The notes under the pieces are model-generated. The model saw only the letters and a program-made list of their open reading frames with translations. It did no database searches and was not told the DNA's origin. From an uncultured Lachnospiraceae bacterium (GTDB taxonomy: Bacteria > Bacillota > Clostridia > Lachnospirales > Lachnospiraceae): a stretch of 45,079 nucleotides of DNA. Shown piece after piece: positions 1 to 8,597 of this stretch (its first letter is position 1; each line of letters opens with the position of its first letter). The position numbers and the translations under genes were made by a program. Where the stretch lies: assembly GCA_910583615.1 (NCBI GenBank), contig CAJTXP010000033.1, positions 1 to 45,079 on the forward strand, written 5' to 3'.

Positions 1-103
1 GAAGCGGAAGTTGATGACCTGCGCGAGCATCAGCGAGCTTCCTATGATATAATGTACATATTTATTATACAGAAAAAGAACAGGAAATACAAGGTGGAAC
101 AGC
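1..103 (+). promoter_or_regulatory. Leader of rlmH with extended -10 promoter
   Basis: A TGATATAAT extended -10 element lies at 45-53 with no good -35 box in front of it, which is typical of extended -10 promoters. The ribosome site AAGGTGG (91-97) is 6 nt before the rlmH start. No coding sequence is recognised in the first 40 bases. Confidence 0.55.
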
Positions 104-583
104 ATGAAGATTACGGTGATAGCAGTAGGGAAGATCAAGGAAAGATATTTTACAGAAGCCATTGGAGAATACGGGAAGCGGCTAAGCCGTTTTTGCAGGC
201 TGGAACTTGTGGAAGTGGCAGATGAGAAGACACCGGACAGAGCAGGCTGGGCACAAAAGCTTCAGATCCGGGAAAAAGAAGGGGAGCGTATTCTTCAAAA
301 ACTTCCTGCGGATTCCTGTGTAGTGGCACTTGCCATAGATGGAAAGATGATGGATTCCGTGGAACTGTCGCAGCAGATGGAACAATGGAATGTGAATGGT
401 GTGAGCCACATAACGTTTATCATTGGAGGATCGCTGGGACTGGCGCCACAGGTGCTTGAGAGGGCGGATATGAAGCTCAGTTTTTCAAGGATGACGTTTC
501 CGCATCAACTGATGCGGGTGATTCTGCTTGAACAGATCTACCGAAGCTATATGATCCGAAGCGGGGCGCCGTACCACAAGTAG
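104..583 (+). CDS. rlmH: 23S rRNA (pseudouridine1915-N3)-methyltransferase RlmH
   Basis: This is a SPOUT-class methyltransferase that methylates N3 of pseudouridine 1915 in helix 69 of 23S rRNA, using S-adenosylmethionine on assembled ribosomes. The 159-residue length is normal for the family. The N-terminus MKITVIAVGKIKE and the C-terminal knot region LSFSRMTFPHQLMRV followed by a GAPYHK ending are diagnostic. The SAM-binding loop FIIGGSLGL is at about residues 105-113. The start is supported by the AAGGTGG ribosome site. It is a single-gene unit, followed by a separate promoter for hisS. Nothing in it suggests transfer. Confidence 0.97.
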   Translation: MKITVIAVGKIKERYFTEAIGEYGKRLSRFCRLELVEVADEKTPDRAGWAQKLQIREKEGERILQKLPADSCVVALAIDGKMMDSVELSQQMEQWNVNGVSHITFIIGGSLGLAPQVLERADMKLSFSRMTFPHQLMRVILLEQIYRSYMIRSGAPYHK

Positions 584-650
584 TTATTGTCCACGGGTGA
601 TTGGTGTTCTGCGCCCTGGGCTGTAACAACAGAAACGTATACAAAAACAG

Positions 651-679
651 TTGACAAAGTGTAACGTGAAAAATATAAT
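651..679 (+). promoter_or_regulatory. Consensus sigma-A promoter of hisS
   Basis: TTGACA at 651-656 and TATAAT at 674-679 are both perfect hexamers with an optimal 17-nt spacer. Transcription would start near 686, leaving only a ~30-nt leader before hisS. That is too short for a T-box, which often controls aminoacyl-tRNA synthetase genes in Firmicutes. Confidence 0.9.
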
Positions 680-715
680 GTTCAGTATGTCAGAGTATGG
701 AGAGGAACGTGTAAA

Positions 716-1966
716 ATGGCATTGAAGAAGAAACCGGTAAAGGGTATGAAGGACATGCTGCCTGCGGAGATGCAGGTAAGGGACTATGTGACTGGACTGA
801 TTAAAGAGACTTATAAAAGCTTTGGATTTTCACCCATTGAGACTCCCTGCGTGGAGCATATCGAGAATCTGTGCAGCAAACAGGGCGGAGATAATGAAAA
901 ACTGATTTTCAAGATCATGAAGAGAGGAGAAAAACTGGATCTTCAGAAGGCGGAGACAGAGGCCGATGTAGCGGACAGCGGGCTTCGGTACGATCTGACC
1001 GTGCCTCTTTCCAGATTTTATTCCAACAACGCCAACAGCCTGCCCAGCCCCTTTAAGGCGCTGCAGATCGGGAGCGTGTGGAGGGCGGATCAGCCGCAGA
1101 GAGGGCGGTTCCGTCAGTTTGTCCAGTGTGATATTGATATTCTCGGAGAGGCCAGCTGTCTGGCGGAGATCGAGCTGATTCTGGCGACGACGACGCTTCT
1201 GGGAAAACTGAATTTTTCGGATTTCAAGGTGCGGATCAATGAGAGACGGATTCTGAAGGCCATGGCGGTGTACAGTGGATTTAAGGAAGAACAGTTTGAC
1301 CTGATCTTCATCATCCTGGACAAGATGGACAAGATCGGCTGGGACGGTGTAAAAGCGGAGCTGCTGGAGGCAGGGTTTGAGCAGGAAAAGGTAGAATGGT
1401 ATGTGAACCTGTTCACGGATATGGAAAACGCCGGGGACGGGCTGCGGTATCTGGAGGAAAAGCTTTCGGGAATCCTGGAGGACGGCGTGATCGACAACCT
1501 GCGGACGATCCGGCAGAGCGTGGAGGCGACCAGCGCGTGCAGATTCGAACTGGAGTTCGACCCGACGCTGGTGCGCGGCATGTCCTATTATACAGGGACG
1601 ATCTTTGAGATCGAGATGGCGCAGTTCGGAAGCTCGGTTGCGGGAGGCGGACGCTATGACAAAATGATCGGAAAATTCACCGGCAGCGACGTGCCGGCGT
1701 GCGGATTTTCCATCGGTTTTGAGCGGATCATCACGATCCTGATGGAGCAGGGCTTCGAGATTCCGGGAGCGGCTGCGAAGAAGGCATATCTGGTGGAAAA
1801 GAAGATGCCTGCAGAAAAGCTGTGCGAAGTGCTGAAGGAAGCGAAGGCGGAGCGGGAGAGCGGAACCCAGGTGCTGGTGACGCTCATGAACAAGAACAAG
1901 AAATTCCAGAAGGAACAGCTGATGAAAGAGGGCTACACGGAGTTCCGGGAATTTTTTAACCGATAA
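716..1966 (+). CDS. hisS: Histidyl-tRNA synthetase
   Basis: A class II aminoacyl-tRNA synthetase that charges tRNA-His in the cytoplasm. Seen in the 416 residues: an N-terminal PVKGMKDMLP segment; motif 2 with RADQPQRGRFRQFVQCD (about residues 123-139); the HisA signature LVRGMSYYTGTIFE (about 286-299); and motif 3 with GGGRYDKMIG followed by ACGFSIGFERI. The HisA signature more often reads LVRGLDYYTG, so the Met-Ser pair is a mild variation. The C-terminal anticodon domain looks short, with about 60 residues after the catalytic core. The gene has its own consensus promoter and probably runs on into aspS, 80 nt downstream. This hisS-aspS pairing is common in Firmicutes. Confidence 0.96.
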   Translation: MALKKKPVKGMKDMLPAEMQVRDYVTGLIKETYKSFGFSPIETPCVEHIENLCSKQGGDNEKLIFKIMKRGEKLDLQKAETEADVADSGLRYDLTVPLSRFYSNNANSLPSPFKALQIGSVWRADQPQRGRFRQFVQCDIDILGEASCLAEIELILATTTLLGKLNFSDFKVRINERRILKAMAVYSGFKEEQFDLIFIILDKMDKIGWDGVKAELLEAGFEQEKVEWYVNLFTDMENAGDGLRYLEEKLSGILEDGVIDNLRTIRQSVEATSACRFELEFDPTLVRGMSYYTGTIFEIEMAQFGSSVAGGGRYDKMIGKFTGSDVPACGFSIGFERIITILMEQGFEIPGAAAKKAYLVEKKMPAEKLCEVLKEAKAERESGTQVLVTLMNKNKKFQKEQLMKEGYTEFREFFNR

Positions 1967-1982
1967 AGCATAAAAAGCAGCA

Positions 1983-2026
1983 GGCTGTTTCCGAACGTGA
2001 GATCAGAACCGGCAGAAACAGCGGCA
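1983..2026 (+). other. Intercistronic hairpin between hisS and aspS
   Basis: GCTGTTTC and GAAACAGC form the arms of a stem in the 80-nt gap. There is no U-tract, so it is more likely an RNA stability or processing hairpin than a terminator. Confidence 0.35.
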
Positions 2027-2047
2027 GAGAAGAAAAGAGGATGAATG

Positions 2048-3835
2048 ATGGCAGAGACGATGAAAGGACTGCACAGAAGCCACCGGTGCGCGGAGCTTGG
2101 CACCGCCAACATCGGCGAGACGGTTACGGTCATGGGCTGGGTGCAGAAGAGCAGAAATAAAGGCGGTATTATCTTTGTGGATTTAAGGGACCGTTCCGGC
2201 ATCCTGCAGCTGATCTTTGAGGAGGCGGACTGCGGCGGGGACAATTTTGCAAAGGCGGAGAAGCTGCGCAGCGAGTTTGTAGTGGCGGCGACGGGAAAGG
2301 TGGAGGCCAGGTCCGGCGCGGTCAATGAGAATCTGGCGACCGGCGGGATCGAGGTCCGCGTGGCCGAAGTGCGGGTGCTGTCGGAAGCGCAGACGCCGCC
2401 CTTCCCCATTGAGGCTGATTCAAAGACGAAGGAGGAGCTGCGGTTAAAATACCGTTTTCTGGATCTGAGAAGGCCGGATATCCAGAGCAAGCTGATGCTC
2501 AGGAGCCAGGTGGCCACCAAAGTTCGGGCGGTACTGGCGGAGGAAGGCTTCCTGGAGATCGAGACACCGATCCTGATCAAGAGCACGCCGGAGGGAGCAA
2601 GGGATTATCTGGTACCCAGCCGGGTGCATCAGGGGAAATTCTATGCGCTGCCCCAGTCCCCGCAGTTGTTTAAACAACTTTTGATGTGTTCCGGTTACGA
2701 CCGGTATTTCCAGATCGCCAAATGTTTCCGGGACGAGGATCTGCGGGCGGACCGCCAGCCGGAATTTACCCAGATCGACATGGAGATGTCCTTTGTGGAC
2801 GTGGACGACGTGATCGCGGTCAACGAGCGTTTGATTCAAAAGGTGTTCAAGGATGCCATCGGCCTGGACGTGCCGCTGCCGATTCCCAGGATGACCTGGC
2901 AGGAGGCCATGGACCGCTACGGCTCGGACAAGCCGGATACCCGTTTCGGGATGGAGCTTGTGGATGTGTCAAAGGCCGTGGAGGGCTGCGGCTTCGGCGT
3001 GTTTACCGGGGCGCTGGAAAACGGCGGAAGCGTCCGCGGCATCAACGCAAAGGGACAGGGACAGATGCCCCGCAAGAAGATCGACGCACTGGTGGAGTTC
3101 GCCAAAGGCTTTGGAGCGAAAGGGCTGGCCTACGCGGCGATCCAGCCGGACGGCAGCGTCAAGTCCTCGTTTGCGAAATTTATGACGGAGGAGCAGATGA
3201 AAGCGCTGACAGAGGCCATGGACGCGCAGCCGGGCGACCTGCTTTTGTTTGCGGCGGATAAAAATAAAGTAGTATGGGACGTGCTGGGCAATCTTCGTCT
3301 GGAGATCGCGCGGAATCTGGAGCTTTTTGATAAGAATCAGTTCCGCTTCCTGTGGGTGACCGAGTTCCCGCTTCTGGAGTGGTCCGAGGAGCAGGGACGT
3401 TATGTGGCCATGCACCATCCGTTCACCATGCCTATGGAGGAGGACTTGGACAAGCTTGACAGCGATCCGGGAGCGGTCCGGGCGAAAGCGTACGATATCG
3501 TACTGAACGGCACGGAGCTGGGCGGCGGTTCGGTTCGTATCTTCCAGGCGGACGTGCAGGAGAAGATGTTCGAGGTGCTGGGCTTTACGAAGGAGCAGGC
3601 GCAGGAGCGTTTCGGATTCCTTCTGGATGCGTTCCAATACGGCGTACCGCCTCACGCAGGACTGGCGTACGGTTTTGACCGGCTGATGATGCTGATGACG
3701 GGAGCGGACAGCATCCGCGAGGTCATCGCCTTCCCGAAGGTGAAGGATGCTTCTGACCTGATGACCAACGCGCCGGACGTGGTGGACCCGGTGCAGCTTG
3801 AAGAGCTGGGAATCGGGATCACAGCGGATGAATAA
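2048..3835 (+). CDS. aspS: Aspartyl-tRNA synthetase
   Basis: A class II synthetase of the long bacterial type (about 595 residues), which carries a GAD insertion domain. It charges tRNA-Asp. The order is: N-terminal OB-fold anticodon domain (GMGWVQKSRNKGGIIFVDLRDRSG region, with the first residues reading TVMGWVQ); motif 2 FRDEDLRADRQPEFTQ; the GAD insertion at about 290-430; and motif 3 with GLAYGFDRLMMLM near the C-terminus. Two in-frame ATGs stand side by side at 2045 and 2048. The AGAGG site at 2036-2040 gives 4 nt to the first and 7 nt to the second, so 2048 is preferred. It is probably cotranscribed with hisS and is followed by a terminator. Confidence 0.96.
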   Translation: MAETMKGLHRSHRCAELGTANIGETVTVMGWVQKSRNKGGIIFVDLRDRSGILQLIFEEADCGGDNFAKAEKLRSEFVVAATGKVEARSGAVNENLATGGIEVRVAEVRVLSEAQTPPFPIEADSKTKEELRLKYRFLDLRRPDIQSKLMLRSQVATKVRAVLAEEGFLEIETPILIKSTPEGARDYLVPSRVHQGKFYALPQSPQLFKQLLMCSGYDRYFQIAKCFRDEDLRADRQPEFTQIDMEMSFVDVDDVIAVNERLIQKVFKDAIGLDVPLPIPRMTWQEAMDRYGSDKPDTRFGMELVDVSKAVEGCGFGVFTGALENGGSVRGINAKGQGQMPRKKIDALVEFAKGFGAKGLAYAAIQPDGSVKSSFAKFMTEEQMKALTEAMDAQPGDLLLFAADKNKVVWDVLGNLRLEIARNLELFDKNQFRFLWVTEFPLLEWSEEQGRYVAMHHPFTMPMEEDLDKLDSDPGAVRAKAYDIVLNGTELGGGSVRIFQADVQEKMFEVLGFTKEQAQERFGFLLDAFQYGVPPHAGLAYGFDRLMMLMTGADSIREVIAFPKVKDASDLMTNAPDVVDPVQLEELGIGITADE

Positions 3836-3858
3836 ACAGAACAGGATATCCATATTAT

Positions 3859-3895
3859 GGGAAATCAGTCTTAAGAGGGCTGGTTTCCTGTTTTT
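3859..3895 (+). terminator. Rho-independent terminator after aspS
   Basis: The arms GGAAATCAG (3860-3868) and CTGGTTTCC (3880-3888) pair with one G-U and are followed by TGTTTTT. It closes the hisS-aspS unit. Confidence 0.8.
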
Positions 3896-4103
3896 ATGCA
3901 ACATTTTTACCAAAAAATATTGTATAAGACAGAGAAAATTTGTAAAAAAATATTCTGTTTAGAAGCGTATTGTGTTATAATTAAGACAGTAGAGAAAAAA
4001 TGTTTGAACTTAAAGAGAGTAGAAGATGTTCAGGGACAGTTTTCAGACATATAAAGAACAGTGAGTCAGAACTGGAATTAATCCAGGAAGAAAGGAAGCA
4101 GGT
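3896..4103 (+). promoter_or_regulatory. Promoter region of aat
   Basis: An AT-rich spacer. A TGTTATAAT extended -10 element lies at 3973-3981 with a weak TTCTGT -35 at 3953-3958 (17-nt spacing). The leader is then about 115 nt long. No conserved riboswitch fold was recognised in it. A purine-rich AGGAAGAAAGGAAG stretch before 4104 provides the ribosome site. Confidence 0.5.
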
Positions 4104-4760
4104 ATGCCAGTATATCGGTTGAGAGAAAATGAGATAAGTTTTCCCAATCCGGAGCTTGCGCAGGAGGATGGCCTTCTGGCAGTCGGAGGGGATCTGAGTG
4201 TGGAGCGTCTTTTACTGGCGTACAGTAATGGGATTTTTCCGTGGTATAATCCAGGAGAGGAGATTATGTGGTGGTGTCCCAAAGACAGATTCTTGATTTT
4301 TCCAAAGGAGATCCATGTATCACACTCCATGAAGAAATATATCAGAAAACATAAGATGGAGATTCGCCTGAATCGGGATTTTCAATCTACGGTGCATCAG
4401 TGCAGAATGAAGAGAGAAGATAATGAGGGGACCTGGATCGGCGATGATATGGAGGAGGCTTATCTGGCGCTTCATAAGGAAGGATTTGCAGTCAGTGTAG
4501 AAGCATATGAGGACAAAGTACTTTCGGGAGGACTTTACGGCGTTGCCATTGGAAGATGTTTTTTTGGTGAGAGCATGTTTTCAGAGAAGGAAAACGGATC
4601 CAAGGCAGCATTGATCGGACTTGCCGCAGTGCTTCGGGATAAAAGTTTTGTCTTTATTGACTGCCAGTTTCATACAGAGCACCTGGAAAGTATGGGCGGA
4701 AGATATGTGAGTTGGGAGGAGTACAGACAGATGTTGCAAAAAGGAACGAAAGGACAGTAA
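4104..4760 (+). CDS. aat: Leucyl/phenylalanyl-tRNA--protein transferase
   Basis: Aat transfers Leu or Phe from charged tRNA to proteins with N-terminal Arg or Lys, making them substrates of the ClpS/ClpAP N-degron pathway. The 218 residues are a full-length match: FPNPELAQEDGLLAVGGDLS near residue 13, then LLAYSNGIFPWY, MWWCPKDR, GTWIGDDMEEAY, GGLYGVAIGRCFFGESMFS and FIDCQFHTEHLESMGG. These are the classical conserved blocks. The enzyme is standard in Proteobacteria and less usual in Firmicutes. The stop codon touches the start of the downstream oxidoreductase gene, so the two are cotranscribed. Confidence 0.95.
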   Translation: MPVYRLRENEISFPNPELAQEDGLLAVGGDLSVERLLLAYSNGIFPWYNPGEEIMWWCPKDRFLIFPKEIHVSHSMKKYIRKHKMEIRLNRDFQSTVHQCRMKREDNEGTWIGDDMEEAYLALHKEGFAVSVEAYEDKVLSGGLYGVAIGRCFFGESMFSEKENGSKAALIGLAAVLRDKSFVFIDCQFHTEHLESMGGRYVSWEEYRQMLQKGTKGQ

Positions 4761-4763
4761 ATG

Positions 4764-5741
4764 ATGAATCTTGGAATTGTTGGCAGCGGAATGATCGTTA
4801 AAGAACTGATGAAAACGATCCATAAACTGAATTTTGATAAGATCTATATTCTGGGCAGAGAACAGTCAAAGGAAAAAGTGGAGCAGCTGGTTGGGGAATG
4901 CCATCTGACAGGTTCTTTTTATGACTATGGGAAGATGCTTGAGGCGGATGTGGATGTGATCTATATAGCTCTGCCGAATCATCTGCATTATGATTTTGCC
5001 AGGAAAGCCATGGACTGCAAAAAGCATGTGATTGTGGAAAAACCGGCAACGGTCAGTGCAGAAGAGCTGGTGGAACTTGTAGAGCTTGCAGAAGTCCGGA
5101 AGCTGATGCTGCTGGAAGCGGTAAATATTCATTATCTTCCGGCATTCCAGGCGCTGAAAGAGGATTTAAAAGAACTGGGGGAGATCAAGATGGTCAGCCT
5201 GAATTACAGTCAGTATTCCTCCAGATACGATGCATTTAAACAGGGAACTGTTCTTCCGGCTTTTGATCCGCACATGGCGGGAGGTGCGCTGATGGACATC
5301 AATGTTTACAATGTTCATGCAGTTATGGGACTCTTTGGTGTTCCCCAATATGCCAGATATTATGCGAATGTGGAGAGAGGGATTGACACCAGCGGTATGA
5401 TGCTCTGCGATTATGGAACATTCAAGGCTGTGTGTATCGGGGCGAAGGACTGCAAGGCGCCGATTGTTTCCACCATTCAGGGAAATCAGGCGGCAATTGT
5501 GATAGAGAAGCCGGTCAATCAGATGACGGAGTACAAAATTCTGTACAATGACGGGCGGGAAGTATTTCGCCGGTTCGGGCAGACGGAACACAGGCTGTAT
5601 TATGAATTTGCGGCGTTTATCCGCATGATGGAAGAAGGAGATTTTGAACGGTGCCGGAAAATGCTGAAGTTGAGCTGTGAAGTTTCAGAACTGATGACCA
5701 GAACCAGAAGAGAAGAAGGAATTGTGTTTGACGGTGACTGA
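4764..5741 (+). CDS. Gfo/Idh/MocA family oxidoreductase
   Basis: An NAD(P)-dependent dehydrogenase of the glucose-fructose oxidoreductase/inositol dehydrogenase family. The true substrate cannot be read from sequence. The Rossmann start is LGIVGSGMIVKELM (GxGxxx type, residues 3-16), then VDVIYIALPNHLHYDFA, the hallmark HVIVEKPAT (the EKP lysine contacts NADP and substrate) and MLLEAVNIHYLPAF. The central GGALMDINVYNVHAVMGLFG segment is the usual dimerisation/substrate helix. Tandem ATGs occur at 4761 and 4764. The gene abuts aat (TAA immediately followed by ATG), implying translational coupling. Length (about 325 aa) is typical. Confidence 0.9.
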   Translation: MNLGIVGSGMIVKELMKTIHKLNFDKIYILGREQSKEKVEQLVGECHLTGSFYDYGKMLEADVDVIYIALPNHLHYDFARKAMDCKKHVIVEKPATVSAEELVELVELAEVRKLMLLEAVNIHYLPAFQALKEDLKELGEIKMVSLNYSQYSSRYDAFKQGTVLPAFDPHMAGGALMDINVYNVHAVMGLFGVPQYARYYANVERGIDTSGMMLCDYGTFKAVCIGAKDCKAPIVSTIQGNQAAIVIEKPVNQMTEYKILYNDGREVFRRFGQTEHRLYYEFAAFIRMMEEGDFERCRKMLKLSCEVSELMTRTRREEGIVFDGD

Positions 5742-5770
5742 AATGATCCGGAAAGAGCCTGCCGCAAAAC

Positions 5771-5808
5771 GCCTCTGCCTGTGTGCTGAGTACGCAGGCA
5801 GGGGCATA
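5771..5808. terminator. Terminator between convergent genes
   Basis: A strong stem pairs GCCTCTGCCTGTGT (5771-5784) with ACGCAGGCAGGGGC (5792-5805). It is followed on the plus strand by ATATTTTG, a modest T-tract. It sits between the oxidoreductase gene and the convergent nitroreductase gene and could serve both. Confidence 0.65.
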
Positions 5809-5835
5809 TTTTGAAATGGTCCGTTTCAGGCGGCC

Positions 5836-6627
5836 CTATCTCCAGATGATATCTGCTTTCCGGCGGGGAGCGGTTCTTTGGTAGGTCATACGGGGATACC
5901 CCAGCAGCATACAGCAGGCCACCTGTTTTTCATCCATGCCCAGCCAGGTTTTCAGTGTATCGCTTTCCTGTACCATACGCATCATGTAACCGCTGTACAG
6001 TGCGCCGGCGCCTTCGGCGACGGCCATATTTTCGATGTTGACGGCAGCCAGAGCGCCGTTCAGAGGATAGTCTGCGGCGATGACCAGGAAAGAGGTACAG
6101 TTAAAAAGCAGCGTATCATTTTGGGGATCCTTCTGGTATCTTTCATAAAAACGGGAAAACAGATAGTGCCAGGAACGGTCCGTCTCTTTCAGATGCTCCA
6201 GAACGCCCGGCATCTCCTGCCAGACCAGAGTCCGGAATTCTTCCAGACGGTTCTGCACAAGAATAAACCGGCAGTCCTGGCTGTTTCTGGCAGTGGCAGT
6301 ATAGCGTCCGGCGTTCAAAATCCGTTCCAGAGTGTCTCTGGGGATCGGTTTTTCTGTGAAATTCCGAATGCTTCTGCGGAATTTTACTGCATGCAGAAAG
6401 GCTTTTGGATCCACATGGAAGGTCTGCGGATCATATTCTTCCACATCTTCCATATCACAGTCCGGGATGGAGACGGCGTTCTGCGGGCAGATGGCAACGC
6501 AGTGGCCGCAGAGAATACATTTTTTTGCATATTCGGCTTTCCCGTCAGTCACTTTTATGGCTCTGCCGGGACAGTCTTTTTCACAGGCTTTACAGCCGAT
6601 ACATTTATCGATGTCGATCTGGATCAT
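5836..6627 (-). CDS. Nitroreductase with N-terminal 2x[4Fe-4S] ferredoxin domain
   Basis: A cytoplasmic flavoprotein of the nitroreductase superfamily fused to a bacterial ferredoxin module (263 aa). Two cluster motifs are seen, CIGCKACEKDCP (residues 9-20) and CILCGHCVAICP (about 37-48). The FMN-binding nitroreductase domain begins at about residue 82 with FRRSIRNFTEKPIP, the typical RRSIRxF motif, and continues with AGRYTATARNSQDCRF. The C-terminal ACCMLLGYPRMTYQR is the usual LGYP ending. The ferredoxin presumably feeds electrons to FMN; the acceptor is unknown. It is 44 nt downstream of the FMN-reductase gene on the same strand, so the two probably form a redox operon. Confidence 0.9.
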   Translation of the reverse strand: MIQIDIDKCIGCKACEKDCPGRAIKVTDGKAEYAKKCILCGHCVAICPQNAVSIPDCDMEDVEEYDPQTFHVDPKAFLHAVKFRRSIRNFTEKPIPRDTLERILNAGRYTATARNSQDCRFILVQNRLEEFRTLVWQEMPGVLEHLKETDRSWHYLFSRFYERYQKDPQNDTLLFNCTSFLVIAADYPLNGALAAVNIENMAVAEGAGALYSGYMMRMVQESDTLKTWLGMDEKQVACCMLLGYPRMTYQRTAPRRKADIIWR

Positions 6628-6671
6628 GAGTGTCCTCCTGTATGTTCTGTGTATGAGTTCCTGATGCAGGA

Positions 6672-7292
6672 TCAGCGGATAAAATTCGTCCTGTTTCCGG
6701 TCTCCGCTTCCGGAAGGGGGATTCCGCTCTTTTTGCCGGCGTCAAAACATTTGATCATCCAGGCCAGATTGCGGGCCAGGTTCCGCATGGTCTGCAGTCC
6801 TTCTGCATCCTGTTCTGTCTCGCCGGGTACGGCTCCGTGCAGGACATTCCAGTAGGAGGATCCGGCCACCGGCATCTGGGAGATGCCGAAATATTTGTTC
6901 AGGCAGTCAAAGGAAGCGGTGGTGCCGCCCCGTCTGGCTACGGCGACGGAAGCCCCCGGCTTGAACCGGAAGACGCGGCTGCTGCTGTAGAATACCCGGT
7001 CCAGGAAGGACAGGATCCGGCCGCTTGGATGGGCGTAATAGACCGGCGTCCCGAAGACGAAGCCGTCCGCTTCCTTTGCTTTTGAGATAAAGGCGTTTAC
7101 CTCATCATCGGTAAAGACACATCCGTTTTCCGTGCATTTGTTGCATCCGATACAGTCTCTGACGGGTTTACCTCCGATCTGTACGATCTCATAATCAATG
7201 CCTTCCTGTTCCAGCTGCTTTCCAATTTCGAGGAGTGCGGTGCAGGTATTGCCATTTGCCTTCGGACTCCCGTTTAACATCAAAACTTTCAT
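6672..7292 (-). CDS. NADPH-dependent FMN reductase / flavodoxin-family protein
   Basis: A flavodoxin-fold oxidoreductase of about 206 residues. The N-terminus MKVLMLNGSPKANGNT is the FMN phosphate-binding loop of this family. CIGCNKCTENGC at about residues 51-62 is the extra cysteine motif found in iron-sulfur flavoprotein-like members. GFVFGTPVYYAHPSG and SSSRVFRFKPGASVAVARRGG are other family blocks. An ATG 6 nt upstream (7298) directly abuts AGGAGG with no spacing, so the start at 7292 with a 6-nt spacer is preferred. It probably leads the small redox operon with the nitroreductase-ferredoxin gene. Confidence 0.88.
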   Translation of the reverse strand: MKVLMLNGSPKANGNTCTALLEIGKQLEQEGIDYEIVQIGGKPVRDCIGCNKCTENGCVFTDDEVNAFISKAKEADGFVFGTPVYYAHPSGRILSFLDRVFYSSSRVFRFKPGASVAVARRGGTTASFDCLNKYFGISQMPVAGSSYWNVLHGAVPGETEQDAEGLQTMRNLARNLAWMIKCFDAGKKSGIPLPEAETGNRTNFIR

Positions 7293-7486
7293 TGTCATCC
7301 TCCTGTTATGATTCTGTTGTTTTATCCGGCTCCCGGTTGGGGCGGTCTGCCGTGAGTTTTATTTTAGATGGGTGCCGCAGATTTTCCAGTTGTTTCCCAT
7401 ATTTCGGTACAGGTGAAAGTTATATAGTGCCGTTTTTTGTGTAGCTGTCCGTATCAGTAGTTCGGGCGGCGCAGCAGTCCTGGAAT
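7293..7486. other. Intergenic stretch upstream of FMN reductase
   Basis: Holds the start region of the FMN reductase gene and the end of the GNAT gene, both on the minus strand. No clear promoter, terminator or coding signal was recognised. Confidence 0.3.
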
Positions 7487-7969
7487 TTATTCTCTGGCAA
7501 GCTTCGTGAGCGTCTCTCCGGTGACCCGGTACATGGTCCACTCGGACAGGGGGACAGCGCCCAAGGACCGGTAGAAATCAATGCTGGGCTGGTTCCAGTC
7601 CAGGCAGGACCACTCCAGCCGTCCGCATTCCCGCTCCACGGCGATGGATGCAAGTTTTTTCAGGATGGCCTTTCCATACCCCCGTCCTCTGTATGCGGGC
7701 AGTACGAACAGATCTTCCAGATAGATTCCGGATCTGCCCAGAAAAGTCGAAAAATTGTGGAAGAAGAGGGCGAAGCCCACATCGATTCCGTCGGCGGAAG
7801 CCAGCAGCACCTCGGCTCTTGGCTGGTCGAACAGCCACTTTTCCAGTGTGGCTTCATCGGCGATTACCTGATCGGACATATGTTCGTATTCGGCAAGCCC
7901 TTTGATAAAAGATAAGATGACGGGCAGATCGTTTCTCTGGGCGTACCGAAAGGCTGGATTTTGATTCAT
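7487..7969 (-). CDS. GNAT family N-acetyltransferase (diamine acetyltransferase-like)
   Basis: A 160-residue GNAT enzyme that would transfer acetyl from acetyl-CoA to an amine. The acetyl-CoA loop is in LEDLFVLPAYRGRGYGKAIL (R-G-R-G-Y-G). The downstream WSCLDWNQPSIDFYRSLGA segment is characteristic of the spermidine/spermine acetyltransferase-like branch, as is the early GLAEYEHMSDQV. Substrate is therefore guessed to be a polyamine or similar amine, not proven. A longer reading frame starts at 8011, but a CAGGAGA ribosome site lies 7 nt before the ATG at 7969, so that start is chosen. It appears monocistronic. Confidence 0.88.
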   Translation of the reverse strand: MNQNPAFRYAQRNDLPVILSFIKGLAEYEHMSDQVIADEATLEKWLFDQPRAEVLLASADGIDVGFALFFHNFSTFLGRSGIYLEDLFVLPAYRGRGYGKAILKKLASIAVERECGRLEWSCLDWNQPSIDFYRSLGAVPLSEWTMYRVTGETLTKLARE

Positions 7970-8156
7970 GCTGTGTTCTCCTGTTCTTGTGTGTGACTTA
8001 AGTATGCTCATTCTTCTCGCCTGCGCTCATTATATCATGGTTTTTCTTGATTTTGTAGCTGTTTTTTCGGGAGGGGCTGTAGTATACTGAGTATAATACT
8101 TTTCTGGCAGAAGGTGTATTTGCCGGAAAGAAATCTGTAAACGGACTGGGGAAAAG
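7970..8156. promoter_or_regulatory. Divergent promoter region
   Basis: Separates the minus-strand GNAT gene from a plus-strand hypothetical gene. TATACT (8083-8088) and TATAAT (8092-8097) are candidate plus-strand -10 boxes. Neither has a convincing -35. GGGGAAAAG precedes the hypothetical gene start. Confidence 0.4.
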
Positions 8157-8534
8157 ATGAAAGATTTTCATTTGAGTCTGGACTATTATGAACTGCTGAA
8201 TCTGCATAAGGCTTTGCTGGAAGCGAAGTTTCACATGAATCCGGATAATGAGTTGGTGTCGGGCAGCCCGCTGGTTGCGGATGTATACATACAGGTCAGA
8301 GATCTGCTCATGCAAAATGACGAATCCGGGCAGTGGAGCGCATGGTTTCAGCTTAAAAACCGCCCGGATATCAGGGAACGTGCGCTCCTGCGAATGAGGA
8401 AAAACAGACGCTGGGAAAAGGCATCTTCTGAGGAGAAGAAAAAAATTGCAGAAAGTTATCTGGCCCCGTTTATTTACGGAGAACAGGAATTCAATGAAGT
8501 GATGGCAGAAACTGCTGAAAGATATGGGGATTGA
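8157..8534 (+). CDS. Hypothetical protein, 125 aa
   Basis: I do not recognise this protein. It is a soluble, largely helical and charged polypeptide without membrane segments, signal peptide or cysteine motifs. It starts MKDFHLSLDYYELLNLHKAL and has a basic/acidic helix rich in Arg, Lys and Glu at about residues 80-103 (RMRKNRRWEKASSEEKKK). The start is preceded by GGGGAAAAG and a TATAAT box. Reading-frame length, Firmicute-like composition and its position between two real genes support it being coding. Function unknown. Confidence 0.6.
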   Translation: MKDFHLSLDYYELLNLHKALLEAKFHMNPDNELVSGSPLVADVYIQVRDLLMQNDESGQWSAWFQLKNRPDIRERALLRMRKNRRWEKASSEEKKKIAESYLAPFIYGEQEFNEVMAETAERYGD

Positions 8535-8597
8535 CAGGGGGCATGTGTTCTGACACAGCCGCAAACAGATAATTCCGGAGGAGGAAACAGAAAAGAA

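Noticed and set aside
540..650. SCC-like attachment site at the end of rlmH
   Set aside because: rlmH is the known site in staphylococci, but no recombinase, direct repeat or cassette follows here.
680..715. T-box riboswitch before hisS or aspS
   Set aside because: The hisS leader is only ~30 nt and the aspS gap 80 nt; neither can hold a T-box.
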